Notes under the pieces: model-generated | Databases searched by the model: none | The model's input: the letters and a program-made list of their open reading frames with translations, nothing else | Told to the model about the DNA's origin: nothing | Shown here: one piece after another, positions 18,407 through 27,897 of the stretch | Layout: every line of letters begins with the position of its first letter | Numbering within the stretch: the stretch's first letter is position 1 | Made by a program: the position numbers and the translations under genes | From: Solibacillus sp. R5-41 | GTDB taxonomy: Bacteria > Bacillota > Bacilli > Bacillales_A > Planococcaceae | Length of the DNA: 64,000 nucleotides | NCBI RefSeq assembly: GCF_002736105.1 | Contig: NZ_CP024123.1 | Location: forward strand, 612,001-676,000 | Reading direction: 5' to 3'

Positions 18407-19000
18407 GTGGCAAGAGGACGCAAAGTTAACTCAAATGGAGAAAGAAGTAAACAATTATTATTGGAAAAGGCAGTTGAACTTTTTTCAACAAACGGATATC
18501 ATCAAACGAAAATTAGTGATATTGTCAAGGCGGCCGATTTAACACAGCCGACATTTTATTTGTACTTTCAAAGTAAAGAGTCGCTATACAATGATCTAAA
18601 TGAAACATTTCAACAAGGTCTAGACCAAGTTTTTTCAACTCAACCTTTACTTACGATGACAAATGACACCTCAACTCACACCATTCAAGAACACTTAAAA
18701 CAAATTTTTGATTATTTCGTTAAGAATCCAAGTTTAACAAAAATAGGTTTCTATGAGGCCGAACAATCATCGGTGTTGAAGGAGCGAATTGTAACAAACT
18801 TAGTAGATGTTTTTGATACAGATTTCCAAGATTATGATGTTACGCAGCGAGTTGATAAGCATGTATTGGCGGAAAGTTTAGTCGGTTCAGTGGAGCGTTT
18901 AACACTTACGAATTTACTGACAAATAAATCAAACCCTCAACAGCTTGCAGAAGAAATTTCACATATTTATTTTTCAGACGCACGTAAATTAGTACGATAA
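18407..19000 (+). CDS. TetR/AcrR-family transcriptional regulator
   Basis: 197 residues from GTG 18407, six bases after AAGGGTGG. The first 60 residues form the TetR DNA-binding domain (LLEKAVELFSTNGYHQTKISD, then the recognition helix with PTFYLYFQSKESLY). The rest is a divergent all-helical ligand/dimer domain. Its target and ligand are unknown. It is divergent from the SLH-GH73 gene and convergent with the S41 protease gene; by common practice it may control itself or the divergent autolysin, but no operator repeat is visible. Confidence 0.9.
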   Translation: MARGRKVNSNGERSKQLLLEKAVELFSTNGYHQTKISDIVKAADLTQPTFYLYFQSKESLYNDLNETFQQGLDQVFSTQPLLTMTNDTSTHTIQEHLKQIFDYFVKNPSLTKIGFYEAEQSSVLKERIVTNLVDVFDTDFQDYDVTQRVDKHVLAESLVGSVERLTLTNLLTNKSNPQQLAEEISHIYFSDARKLVR

Positions 19001-19002
19001 AA

Positions 19003-19045
19003 AAGACTGCCACAACTTTCAAAAAGGGAGTTGGGCAGTCTTTTT
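19003..19045. terminator. Bidirectional terminator between tetR-like and S41 protease genes
   Basis: AAGACTGCC.CAACT pairs with AGTTG.GGCAGTCTT, with A and T runs on the two sides, between convergent genes. Confidence 0.88.
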
Positions 19046-19046
19046 C

Positions 19047-20420
19047 TTACTTATTCGCTGTTTGGATAGGTAAATAAATTCCTTGTTGCAATGTTTGACC
19101 GTTGTTGTTTTTATTTTTTGGATGAACAATTAACGCATATTCCGTCTTCGCTACTAATGGCTTTGCGGGCGTGACAACTAATTTATTACGCTCCATTGTC
19201 ATCGTTGCTTGAACGACTTGACCGCCTAACTCCACCAATTCTACTGAAGGAATATGAATTTTGTCAGCGACTGGCTTGGAGAAATTCACTGTAAAAGGTT
19301 TTGTCACGTCCACATTTTTTAGGCCTTCTTGTTCTTTGTAATTAGTAAGCTTTGAAGTGATTGCATCATAATGTGCCCGGAACAATGGATTGCCTGTTGT
19401 TACAATGTTTGGTTTTACCCCAACGTTATTAATGACCGTATTCGCTGGACCAAGGAAATGTCCAATCGTTAGCTTTAAAATCCCGCCATCGGATATCTCA
19501 TAAAATGCTTGCATCGAGCCTTTGCCATACGTTTTTTGACCGTATAAAGTTGCTGCCTTTTGATCTAGTAATGCAGCCGCAGTCATTTCAGAAGAACTTG
19601 CGCTTAACTGGTTGATGAGTACTTTCGTATTGGAAGGGAATTTCACCGCTTGTTGAAGTGCGCGAACATTGGAAATGCCTGTTGATTCTTTCAATTTATA
19701 AGCATTTTTCGTATTCGGGAACATCCCGATTAATTGCTCGGCTGCTGTAACATAGCCACCACCGTTATTTTGTAAATCTAAAATAAACGACTTCGCTCCT
19801 TGTTTTTTTAGTGTCGTAATCGCTTTTGAAATTAAGGAAGCCGTATCGTTTGAAAAAGAACTTAAAGAAATATAGCCGACATCGCCATAAAGTAATGCCG
19901 TTGTAACATTTGGTAACGAGAAGGCATTGCGAACAAGCGTCTTTTCTAAAATCGTACCATCCACACTTAAAAGCGTTAACGTCACATTTGTATTTTCTTT
20001 CCCTTTAATGAGGGAGCTCGCTTGGTCAATTGTCATCGGAACAGTAGAAGTACCATCCACCGCAGTAATCATATCCCCGACAACAAGCCCGGATTTCTGT
20101 GCGCTACCACCTTCAATTAATTGGGTAATCAAAATACCTGTATCTTTTTTTTCAAGTACTACCCCAATTCCTACTGATGTTAATTCAATGGCGTTAAGGT
20201 ATTCTTCAAACTCTTCTTTTGTGAAGTAGGTTGAATAGGGATCAAGCATGTCCATAAGTGCTTCAATAGATGTAGCCTTGTCGACATTGCCATGAATATC
20301 TCCGACATATAAATCCTTGACTGTTTGCTTTGCTTCTTCTAACGGGCTTGCTAGTGTCGTAAAAGGAATCGTTAAAAATAAAATGAAAAATAATAATGCT
20401 GAAAGCTGTTTTTTTAACAT
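19047..20420 (-). CDS. S41-family C-terminal processing protease
   Basis: 457 residues with a signal peptide (MLKKQLSALLFFILF...). A PDZ domain (about 92-165; SVGIGVVLEK, GLVVGDMITAVDG) is followed by an S41 catalytic domain (about 170-345). The catalytic Ser lies in SASSSEMTAAAL and the Lys in QKTYGKGSMQ, with LDLQNNGGGY as the substrate-binding loop. The C-terminal 90 residues form a beta-rich Ig-like domain (FSKPVADKIHI) seen on some secreted bacillus proteins. By family it cleaves extracellular or wall proteins near their C termini; the substrate is unknown. It is slightly short of typical CtpB at the N-terminal helical part. Confidence 0.92.
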   Translation of the reverse strand: MLKKQLSALLFFILFLTIPFTTLASPLEEAKQTVKDLYVGDIHGNVDKATSIEALMDMLDPYSTYFTKEEFEEYLNAIELTSVGIGVVLEKKDTGILITQLIEGGSAQKSGLVVGDMITAVDGTSTVPMTIDQASSLIKGKENTNVTLTLLSVDGTILEKTLVRNAFSLPNVTTALLYGDVGYISLSSFSNDTASLISKAITTLKKQGAKSFILDLQNNGGGYVTAAEQLIGMFPNTKNAYKLKESTGISNVRALQQAVKFPSNTKVLINQLSASSSEMTAAALLDQKAATLYGQKTYGKGSMQAFYEISDGGILKLTIGHFLGPANTVINNVGVKPNIVTTGNPLFRAHYDAITSKLTNYKEQEGLKNVDVTKPFTVNFSKPVADKIHIPSVELVELGGQVVQATMTMERNKLVVTPAKPLVAKTEYALIVHPKNKNNNGQTLQQGIYLPIQTANK

Positions 20421-20528
20421 AATTTCACCTCAAAATTTGGACTAGTATCTCTTTTATTATACTATGTCATTTCCTACCATTGCACAAATAATCACAATAT
20501 AAACATTTTATGTGTTTGGTGCAAAAAT

Positions 20529-20567
20529 AAAAAGGGCATTGAGTCATATACACTCAACACCCTTTTC
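20529..20567 (-). terminator. Terminator downstream of brnQ
   Basis: AAAAGGG.ATTGAGT pairs with ACTCAA..CCCTTTT, with a T run on the minus strand. Confidence 0.75.
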
Positions 20568-20615
20568 AAGTAAGTATTCTTTTATGCTCAGTTTAAAGAG
20601 CACGCTATTCATGTT

Positions 20616-21935
20616 TTATTTACGTTTTGCGATGTGAATAATGTAGCCAATCACACCACCGATTAACGCAGGCACAACCCAAGCAATCCCTTGTTCATAA
20701 AACGGGAAGATGGACAGGAAGTTTTCATAGGCAGGAATGATTAGTCCAGTTTGCTTGATGCCATCATATAAAGCAACAACACCAGTGAAAATAAGTGCAA
20801 CGCCATAAACGCTCGGTGCATGATTGAATAGGTTACCAAACAATGCAAAAATCATTAATACAATGGCAATCGGATAAATCGCTACTAATACGGGTAACGA
20901 AATATTGATTAAATCTTCTAATCCAAAGTTGGATACAGCAAAGCTAAATACCGCGAAAATTACTAAGTACGTTTTGTAAGAGATTTTCGGGAAAATTTTA
21001 TGGAAAAATGTTGCGTTTGCTGAGAATAAACCTACTGAAGTCGTTAAACAAGCTAAAATAATCGTAGCTGATAAAATAATACTCCCAAAACTACCGAAAA
21101 GGGCTTTTGCAGATAACGAGAGAATCGCACCACCATCGTTGTGGAAGCCAATTGTATCGACACTAGTTACACCTAAATAGCCAAGTGAAACATAAACGAA
21201 GGCTAGACCGAGAGCAGCAACAATACCAGCGAAAATCGTAATTTTAATTTGCTGTGCTTTTTGTGTAATTCCGCGTGATACAAGTGCCTGTACAATAACG
21301 ATCCCGAATACGAGTGACGCCAGCACGTCCATCGTTAAATACCCCTGAATGAAGGACTCGCCAAATGCGTTATTAATGTATGCACCCTGTGACTCGCCAA
21401 TTTCGCCCAGTGGTGTTAAGAAGGCCTTCGCAACAAGTAAAATAATTACAAATAGTAGGGCAGGCGTTAAAAATTTCCCAACACGGTCAACAAGCTTCGT
21501 AGGATTAGAAGCTAAATAAAATGTTATTCCGAAGAAAATTAATGTTGTAATGAATAATGGAATCCAGCTTTCTTGTGCAGCTCCTGAAAGGAATGGAGCA
21601 ACGCCGATTGAGTAAGAAACAGCGCCTGTACGAGGAATTGCAAAGAAAGGTCCAATGGATAAGTAAACAATGGAAGTGAATATTATGCCGAAATATGGAT
21701 TAACACGGCCGGCTAACACTTCCAAGTCGCCTCCATTTTTTGCTACAGAAATGATCCCTAAAAGAGGTAATCCAACCCCTGTGATTAAAAAACCAACCAT
21801 GGATACAAAAATATTTTCTCCGGCCATTTGACCTAAAAGTGGTGGGAATATGATGTTACCGGCTCCTAAAAATAAAGCGAATAACATAAATCCAACCGCA
21901 ATATTGTCACGGAAAAAGCTCGTATTGCTCTTCAT
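20616..21935 (-). CDS. brnQ: Branched-chain amino acid transport carrier BrnQ
   Basis: 439 residues starting at ATG 21935 (MKSNTSFFRDNI), with AAAAGGAG ten bases upstream. A 14-codon upstream extension in frame has no ribosome site. About twelve hydrophobic segments run through the chain, and the N-terminal GFMLFALFLGAGNIIFPP motif is diagnostic for LIVCS-family sodium/cation-coupled carriers of leucine, isoleucine and valine. It acts in the cytoplasmic membrane. I looked for a T-box or other amino acid leader in the 250 bases upstream and saw none. Confidence 0.95.
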   Translation of the reverse strand: MKSNTSFFRDNIAVGFMLFALFLGAGNIIFPPLLGQMAGENIFVSMVGFLITGVGLPLLGIISVAKNGGDLEVLAGRVNPYFGIIFTSIVYLSIGPFFAIPRTGAVSYSIGVAPFLSGAAQESWIPLFITTLIFFGITFYLASNPTKLVDRVGKFLTPALLFVIILLVAKAFLTPLGEIGESQGAYINNAFGESFIQGYLTMDVLASLVFGIVIVQALVSRGITQKAQQIKITIFAGIVAALGLAFVYVSLGYLGVTSVDTIGFHNDGGAILSLSAKALFGSFGSIILSATIILACLTTSVGLFSANATFFHKIFPKISYKTYLVIFAVFSFAVSNFGLEDLINISLPVLVAIYPIAIVLMIFALFGNLFNHAPSVYGVALIFTGVVALYDGIKQTGLIIPAYENFLSIFPFYEQGIAWVVPALIGGVIGYIIHIAKRK

Positions 21936-22232
21936 TTCGATAAAACTCCTTTTAGTTCGAAAAATTAAAACTTTCAAAAAATTTAAACCTTATCACAATA
22001 GATTATACTATCATATAAATACTAAAAGTGAAAGGTGTTATATTATTTTTCGATAACAAATATTGGGATTTCAGATATAAATGCTATTAATATCTTAATA
22101 ATTGATAGAAAATTCACTATTAATACAAATTTTATTGTGGAATATACCTTATGGCATGTTGTGTTAATGCAGTATTCTTCGGTAAAATAGGTATAGAAAA
22201 AATAATTTACATAATAGTAAGGAGCTATCATC

Positions 22233-23165
22233 ATGCAAAATAAATGGAAAACACTACTATCAGGCGCACTATTTACATCTGTATTTTTGGTTGCTTCTCA
22301 TGTCGACGCAGCTACATATACCGTGCAAAAGGGTGATAACTTAACAAAAATTGCAACAGCTCATAATACGACAGTCCAACAGTTGAAACAATGGAATAAA
22401 TTATCTAATGACAGCATTTTCTTGGAACAAAAATTAATTGTTGCAACGCTCGATAAAGTACCGTCAAACCCAGTAGATAAAGTAAATAAACCAATTGCAA
22501 ATAAAACGCAATATTATACCGTTGCAAAAGGTGATAATTTAACGAATATTGCTAAGAAATATAGCGCGACCGTTTCTGATGTGAAAAAGTGGAACTCATT
22601 AGATTCAGATGCGATTAAAGTAGGACAAAAGTTAAAAATTCAGCAGGTATCGGCTAAAGATGAAGTGAATGTAGATGAAGTTGAGGATGTTGAGGAAGTC
22701 ATTGATTTTAAAGAAACCGCAGATGAAGCGATTGCCAAGCAGTTAGGAAGTGAACAGGAAATCATTGCAACGATCACTTCTGCTTCAGAGCAAATGTACA
22801 ATCAAGTATTAATGACTGCTAATCTGTCGCTAGGGGTTCCGTATGTTTTTGGCGGGAATACGATGGAAGGCTTTGATTGCAGTGGATTTGTTAACTATGC
22901 GTATCAACAAGCAGGAATAACAATGACACGTAAAAGTAGTTTAATGTATTTCCAACAAGATACGACAAAGGTAAAAGTACCGGTGCCGGGGGATTTAGTG
23001 TTCTTTAAAAATACAATTATCCCGAATATTTCACACATGGGTATTTATATTGGGAATGATGAATTTATTCACGCTGGATCTCAAGGGGTCACTGTTGCCA
23101 ATTTAAAAACAAAATATTGGGCCGAACGCTTTGTCGCCTTCAAACGCCTAAATAACGTACAGTAA
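22233..23165 (+). CDS. LysM-LysM-NlpC/P60 peptidoglycan endopeptidase
   Basis: 310 residues from ATG 22233 after AAGGAGC. It has a signal peptide, then two LysM domains (about 27-72 YTVQKGDNLTKIA and 91-135 YTVAKGDNLTNIA), an acidic linker (about 140-170, DEVNVDEVEDVEE) and an NlpC/P60 domain (about 190-308). The catalytic Cys is in GFDCSGFV and the His in ISHMGIYIG, with FIHAGS also present. It resembles B. subtilis LytE/CwlS in layout: LysM binds glycan chains and the enzyme cuts D-glutamyl-diaminopimelate-type bonds. It is a single-gene unit with its own terminator. Confidence 0.94.
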   Translation: MQNKWKTLLSGALFTSVFLVASHVDAATYTVQKGDNLTKIATAHNTTVQQLKQWNKLSNDSIFLEQKLIVATLDKVPSNPVDKVNKPIANKTQYYTVAKGDNLTNIAKKYSATVSDVKKWNSLDSDAIKVGQKLKIQQVSAKDEVNVDEVEDVEEVIDFKETADEAIAKQLGSEQEIIATITSASEQMYNQVLMTANLSLGVPYVFGGNTMEGFDCSGFVNYAYQQAGITMTRKSSLMYFQQDTTKVKVPVPGDLVFFKNTIIPNISHMGIYIGNDEFIHAGSQGVTVANLKTKYWAERFVAFKRLNNVQ

Positions 23166-23171
23166 TCTATT

Positions 23172-23217
23172 AAAAGATACATAGCTCCGATATCGAGGGG
23201 CTATGTATCTTTTTTTA
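23172..23217 (+). terminator. Terminator after the LysM-NlpC/P60 gene
   Basis: AAAGATACATAGC pairs with GCTATGTATCTTT, followed by T7. Confidence 0.9.
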
Positions 23218-23516
23218 TTTTAGTGGGATTCAAATTGCGTCCTGTCTTATTGGTCTAAAGTATTACCTCGTGTGCTCCGGTCAGTCTAACTAGTCAAAAT
23301 TGTATTAGAATACACATAAGAAAGCTCGCAACACAGAAATTTTATCCCCCCTTAGCACTGCGTAATATTACAAATGTTACAAAAATCGCGAAATGCGGTA
23401 CTAATATTACAAATAAAACGAAATAAATTTGGAGAAAAAATGGTTTAAAAAGCGTAAACAGTGGGTATATGTAACGGATTGAAAATTATTACATTAAAAT
23501 GTTCGCGTAACCGTAT

Positions 23517-23533
23517 TGTTACACAAATGTAAT
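23517..23533 (+). promoter_or_regulatory. WalR (YycF) binding box
   Basis: TGTTAC-ACAAA-TGTAAT fits the WalR consensus TGTWAH-N5-TGTWAH with no mismatch and lies about 80 bases before an NlpC/P60 hydrolase start. WalRK controls wall hydrolases of this class in bacilli. Whether it activates or represses here depends on the promoter position, which I cannot fix. The rest of the 445-base gap (23166-23610) holds a terminator and AT-rich sequence. Confidence 0.65.
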
Positions 23534-23610
23534 GTTACAGTGTAGAATCGCGTGTTAACCTAAAAATAGTTAAGTTTTCAGAAAATTATTTTCAATATTG
23601 GGGGAACACG

Positions 23611-24153
23611 ATGAATCATCTTAAAATAATACGTAACACATTACTTACTTTGGCTGCAGCATTTGTCCTTTTCTTCGCTCCAGTAGATGAAAACAAAGCT
23701 TCTGCATCAGCAGCATACTCAGTTGATGAGTTAAAATCAGTATCAACAAAATATTTAGGTGTACGCTATTCATATGGTGGCTCAAGTTCAAATGGTTTCG
23801 ATTGCTCAGGCTATGTACGCCAAGTATTTAAAGAGGTAGGTATTACATCTTTAGATCGTACTTCTTCAGGCATGTACGGACAAGGTACAGCTGTTAAGAA
23901 GAGCGACTTGCAAACAGGCGACTTAGTATTTTTTAATACATCAGGTAAAGGTGTTTCACACGTAGGAATTTATATCGGCTCTGGTAATTTCATTCACGCT
24001 TCAACGAGCAAGGGCGTTGTCAAAACAAGCATCAATGATAAAGCATATTGGGGTAACAAATATGTAGGTGCAAAACGCATTGCAAACTTCTCTCCAGGCG
24101 TAGATTTAGCGGATGATGGAAGTGAAGTGGATAACACTCCAGAGGGCGAATAA
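23611..24153 (+). CDS. Minimal NlpC/P60 cell-wall endopeptidase
   Basis: 180 residues from ATG 23611, after GGGGGAAC. It has a signal peptide (about 1-34) and a single NlpC/P60 domain (about 38-155). The catalytic Cys is in GFDCSGYV and the His in VSHVGIYIG, followed by FIHAS. A short acidic tail follows (VDLADDGSEVDNTPEGE), with no LysM, SH3b or SLH module. It is closest in the window to the catalytic domain of the SLH version at 13610, so the two may be paralogues that differ in anchoring. A perfect WalR box upstream suggests control by the essential WalRK wall-stress system. Confidence 0.92.
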   Translation: MNHLKIIRNTLLTLAAAFVLFFAPVDENKASASAAYSVDELKSVSTKYLGVRYSYGGSSSNGFDCSGYVRQVFKEVGITSLDRTSSGMYGQGTAVKKSDLQTGDLVFFNTSGKGVSHVGIYIGSGNFIHASTSKGVVKTSINDKAYWGNKYVGAKRIANFSPGVDLADDGSEVDNTPEGE

Positions 24154-24173
24154 TATACATAGCACAATACACA

Positions 24174-24227
24174 CTCCAGCCCAATCTTCCAGTCTATTAT
24201 TAAAATAGGCTGGGGGATTTTTTTGAT
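24174..24227 (+). terminator. Terminator after the minimal NlpC/P60 gene
   Basis: CTCCAGCC pairs with GGCTGGGG across a long loop, followed by T8. Confidence 0.7.
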
Positions 24228-24344
24228 TGTAGGAGGGAAGGAAAGTTTATACCGAACCCAAATTGCATTCGCATAGGTAAATGGGATTTCCATATAAATT
24301 GTTATGTATATTGGAGATTTATTGTTCAGATAAAAAGAAAATGT

Positions 24345-24420
24345 AAAGTGGTGGATAGAAAATCGAAAGTGAAGAATAGAATAGCCATTCTGTCGGATCG
24401 CCGTAAAAATCAGCGCAGAT
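24345..24420. repeat. GGATAGA-type intergenic repeat
   Basis: AGTGGTGGATAGAAAATCGA, then AAGTGAAGAATAGAA, then CTGTCGGATCGCC at short intervals. The units match those at 13205 and 33828. Confidence 0.45.
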
Positions 24421-24436
24421 ACACTAACTAATAAAC

Positions 24437-24476
24437 AAAACCCCCATCATTCTAAACAAATGATGGGGGTTTTGCA
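24437..24476 (-). terminator. Terminator of the secA2-slaP operon
   Basis: AAAACCCCCATCATT pairs perfectly with AATGATGGGGGTTTT (15 base pairs). Confidence 0.92.
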
Positions 24477-24489
24477 CTTTATTGAAATT

Positions 24490-25395
24490 CTATTGAGGTA
24501 CACGAGCCGTCCAACGTGATAAATCAATACCTTTCACATTCACTAAATCAGCTGGGAAAATGAATGTCCAAGGCTTCGTTGTATTAGGTTGTACAGATAA
24601 TACCGGGTCAAGCTTAAATGAACCATTTGCAACAACAACACCACGAGCATCAACAATTTCAAGTGGTAGCTGCTCTAAGTTAATCGCTTTGTCATGACCA
24701 TTACGGATGAAAATAGAAGCATTCAAGCTCTTATCATTATTTAATTTCGCCTGTAAGCCAGTGAAGTTTACTTCTGTTTTCCCTAGCTTCGGTAAAGTTT
24801 TTACGATATCAGCTAATTTCTCTTGTTCTTCTTTTGGCAGTTGTTTTTGCCAAGTTTCATCAAGATCTAACTGATGGCCGCGTAATGATAAAAGGTTGAA
24901 TGAGATTTTCCATCCTTCTTCAGGCATCTCTTCCGCTGTAATTGAAGCTGTTGGGAAAGTGAAAATCCATGGACGCGCACTTTCAGCTGGGATAACGCCT
25001 AAATCTTTAAAGTTAAAATAGTGAGAAGCTAAACGATTATCGTCCTTGTCTAAAATTAAAAGCTCGATATCTCCAAGCTCGATCGCCTCTGATAAAGAAG
25101 AACGGAAAAAGGCCTTTACGCTCCAGCTACCGTTTACAGGGTTTGGTTCAATATTAATGGCAGATAATGATAATTGATTTGGCTTTAAAGGTGCTAAATC
25201 ATTTGCTAAGAAGTTAAATACATATTGCTGCTCTTGTGGCACGTTCCATTCTGGGTGATAAGAAAGTTTTGTAACAACATCACGGTTTGCATCATTTTTA
25301 GAAGCATTTCCTTTAGTTTGTATAATTGATTTCGAATCGATTGCGCTATCTTTGCCGACTTTATCGCCTTTTTTAAATAAATCAAATAAACCCAT
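24490..25395 (-). CDS. slaP: Accessory Sec system S-layer assembly protein (SlaP-like)
   Basis: 301 residues. ATG 25395 lies just after the secA2 stop, and its GGAGG sits in the last codons of secA2, so translation is probably coupled. The chain has a basic N-terminal 45 residues and then two copies of the SLAP beta-sandwich domain (about 45-150 and 165-300). Both share the pattern LSL.AINIEPN...RPWIFTFP / VNFTGLQAKLN...KPWTFIFP. In Bacillus anthracis, SlaP with SecA2 and SlaQ is needed for efficient S-layer protein secretion (established). No signal peptide is seen, so it should act in the cytoplasm with SecA2. No SlaQ homologue is visible nearby. Confidence 0.88.
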   Translation of the reverse strand: MGLFDLFKKGDKVGKDSAIDSKSIIQTKGNASKNDANRDVVTKLSYHPEWNVPQEQQYVFNFLANDLAPLKPNQLSLSAINIEPNPVNGSWSVKAFFRSSLSEAIELGDIELLILDKDDNRLASHYFNFKDLGVIPAESARPWIFTFPTASITAEEMPEEGWKISFNLLSLRGHQLDLDETWQKQLPKEEQEKLADIVKTLPKLGKTEVNFTGLQAKLNNDKSLNASIFIRNGHDKAINLEQLPLEIVDARGVVVANGSFKLDPVLSVQPNTTKPWTFIFPADLVNVKGIDLSRWTARVPQ

Positions 25396-25398
25396 GTT

Positions 25399-27759
25399 TT
25401 ATTCCTCCACGTTCATCTTTAAGTTTTTCATAAATGTGACAAGCTCTTCTACAATACCACGACGAAGTTCTTGATAGTTTTTCCCGAATAGTTCTAATCC
25501 TTCGCGTTGGTAAATACGCATTGGATCTTCTTGTTGATAGTGACGCAAGCCGATGCCTTCTTTTAAGTGGGACATTTGTTCTAAATGTTTTACCCACATA
25601 TTATTAATGAAACCAAGCATGACTTGAGGAATAGCCGCCATCATTTGTTCGTTGTCCGCAAAGCTTTCGACAACTGCTTTTAACTCTTTTACAGAAGGGT
25701 CAACAGCATCTAATAGCTTCGTAACTTTTGTTTCATCGCGGTCAATCGTAACAGGCGTTAAAAATAATGAGTTGACTGTTCTTTCCATCTTATCGAAATC
25801 CCATTCAGAAACATTTTTGTCCTCGGGTGCGTTATCTCGAACCGCAAAGTCAATTGTTTCATACATCATTCGAACTAGTAGTGGAAGAATATCTTCGTTT
25901 CTTAAAATGATATCGCGTAAGTCATAAACGATGCGGCGTTGGTCATTAATGACGTCATCCAGCTTTAAATTGTATTCACGCATAGCAAGGTGTGAACCTT
26001 CCACAATACGTTGTGTACGGTTAATTAGCTCAAGGACCTCTTTGTTTTCAATACGACCAACAACGTTTGTCGTCATTTTTTTACGGAATTTTTCTACCTC
26101 TTCTTTGGCGAAACGTTTGATCATATCATCTTCAAGAGAAAGGACGAATTGACTTTCACCATGGTCACCTTGACGACCAGAACGACCGCGCAACTGATTA
26201 TCGACACGACGACTTTCATGCTTTTCTGTTCCAAGTACATATAAGCCACCTAAGTCTTCAACGCCATCGCCTAAAACGATATCGGTACCACGTCCGGCCA
26301 TATTTGTCGCAACTGTAATACGATTTCTTTGTCCCGCTTGTGAAATTAATTCAACTTCCTGCTCAACCGTTTTCGCATTTAGGAGCTGGAAATCTAAGTT
26401 ATGTTTCTTTAAATAGCTTGCCACTTTTTCAGATTGTAAAATAGAAGTTGTCCCGATTAAGACAGGCTGGCCTTTTTCATGTCGACGTATAACTTCTTGT
26501 ACAACATGTTCGTATTTTTGATCCGTTGTTTCAAAGACTAAATCTGTTTGGTCAATACGTTTGCGTGGACGATTCGTCGGAATTTGAATAACGGACATCC
26601 CGTAAACTTCTAAAATTTCCTTTTCTTGCGTTTTCGCAGTACCTGTCATCCCTGATAATTTCGGGTACATACGGAAATAGTTTTGAATCGTAATTTGTGC
26701 TTGTGCTTTATTTTCTTCTGTAATCGTTACGTTTTCTTTCGCTTCAATCGCTTGGTGTAAGCCATCAGAAAGGGAACGACCTTCCATAATGCGTCCAGTG
26801 AACATATCCACAAGCTCAACTTTATCGTCACGAACGATGTAATCCACATCAAGCTCAAACATTACATGTGCACGTACTGCTTGGATGACGTAATGATAAA
26901 GCGTTTGGTGATCAAGATCGTATAAATTATCGATACCAAATGCAGCTTCAACCTTTTCGATTCCTTGATCCGTTAGGGAAGTCGCTTTTGTTTCGTCATC
27001 AAAATCATAGTCTTCTTCCATTTTGAAGCGCTTCGCAAGCATAGCTGCAATGCGGTGTAGCTCTTCATTTGCCCCCATTTTACCAGCGATAATTAATGGT
27101 GTTTTCGCCTCGTCGATTAAGACCGAGTCGACTTCATCAATGATAGCAAAGTGGTATGGACGCTGTACTTTATCAGCAATTGTGTATGCCATATTATCAC
27201 GTAAATAATCAAAACCAAATTCCGTTCCGACACCGTACGTAATATCTGCATTGTACGCTTCTTTTTTAGCATCCGGCTCCATCATAGGAACGTTTAACCC
27301 AACAGTAAGGCCGAGGAAACGATGAATTTGTCCAATTTGCTCGAAGTCACGTTTCGCTAAATAATCATTTACCGTAATAACGTGAACGCCTTTACCTTCT
27401 AATGCTCGGACGTAAGATGGAAGAGAGGCAACTAATGTTTTCCCTTCACCTGTAGGCATTTCAGCGATATTTCCTTCTACTAGGACAAGCCCCCCGATTA
27501 ATTGCACATCAAAATGGCGCATGTTTAAGACACGTTTTGAGGCTTCGCGAACAACAGCAAATGCATCAGGGATTATGGCTGTCAGTTCTTCACCTTTTTC
27601 TATACGTTCTTTAAATTGAAATGTCATATTTTGAAGCTCTTCATCCGACATCGGACTATAAATCGCTTCTAGTTTATTAATTTGTTCAACAGTTTTGTAG
27701 TATTTCTTTAGCTCTCGAGCACTCGTTTGCTCTTGATTGCGTTTAAAAATTGAGAACAT
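25399..27759 (-). CDS. secA2: Accessory preprotein translocase ATPase SecA2
   Basis: 786 residues from ATG 27759, preceded by AAAGGAGC. It has the complete DEAD motor: Walker A MPTGEGKTLVASL near 101, the DEVDSVLIDEAKTPL box, a preprotein-crosslinking region, and TNMAGRGTDIVLGDG plus QLRGRSGRQGD in the second motor lobe. It is shorter than housekeeping SecA (about 840) because the zinc-binding Cys-rich tail is missing; the chain ends NLKMNVEE. Pairing with the SLAP-domain gene identifies it as SecA2. By analogy with B. anthracis it should drive export of S-layer and S-layer-like proteins, such as the SLH proteins in this window. It is first in the operon. Confidence 0.95.
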   Translation of the reverse strand: MFSIFKRNQEQTSARELKKYYKTVEQINKLEAIYSPMSDEELQNMTFQFKERIEKGEELTAIIPDAFAVVREASKRVLNMRHFDVQLIGGLVLVEGNIAEMPTGEGKTLVASLPSYVRALEGKGVHVITVNDYLAKRDFEQIGQIHRFLGLTVGLNVPMMEPDAKKEAYNADITYGVGTEFGFDYLRDNMAYTIADKVQRPYHFAIIDEVDSVLIDEAKTPLIIAGKMGANEELHRIAAMLAKRFKMEEDYDFDDETKATSLTDQGIEKVEAAFGIDNLYDLDHQTLYHYVIQAVRAHVMFELDVDYIVRDDKVELVDMFTGRIMEGRSLSDGLHQAIEAKENVTITEENKAQAQITIQNYFRMYPKLSGMTGTAKTQEKEILEVYGMSVIQIPTNRPRKRIDQTDLVFETTDQKYEHVVQEVIRRHEKGQPVLIGTTSILQSEKVASYLKKHNLDFQLLNAKTVEQEVELISQAGQRNRITVATNMAGRGTDIVLGDGVEDLGGLYVLGTEKHESRRVDNQLRGRSGRQGDHGESQFVLSLEDDMIKRFAKEEVEKFRKKMTTNVVGRIENKEVLELINRTQRIVEGSHLAMREYNLKLDDVINDQRRIVYDLRDIILRNEDILPLLVRMMYETIDFAVRDNAPEDKNVSEWDFDKMERTVNSLFLTPVTIDRDETKVTKLLDAVDPSVKELKAVVESFADNEQMMAAIPQVMLGFINNMWVKHLEQMSHLKEGIGLRHYQQEDPMRIYQREGLELFGKNYQELRRGIVEELVTFMKNLKMNVEE

Positions 27760-27897
27760 GATTTTACGCTCCTTTAAAATGGCCTACTTTCATTTAGTAG
27801 ACACTAGATTATTTTATCAAACTTTGTCTAGAAAGACCACCAGACGTTAGGGAAATATAAGAAAGTGTAGGAAATAGGTGTAGATTTTTTTAAATTA

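Noticed and set aside
21978-22232. T-box leader upstream of brnQ
   Set aside because: No T-box sequence, specifier stem or terminator/antiterminator pair is visible.
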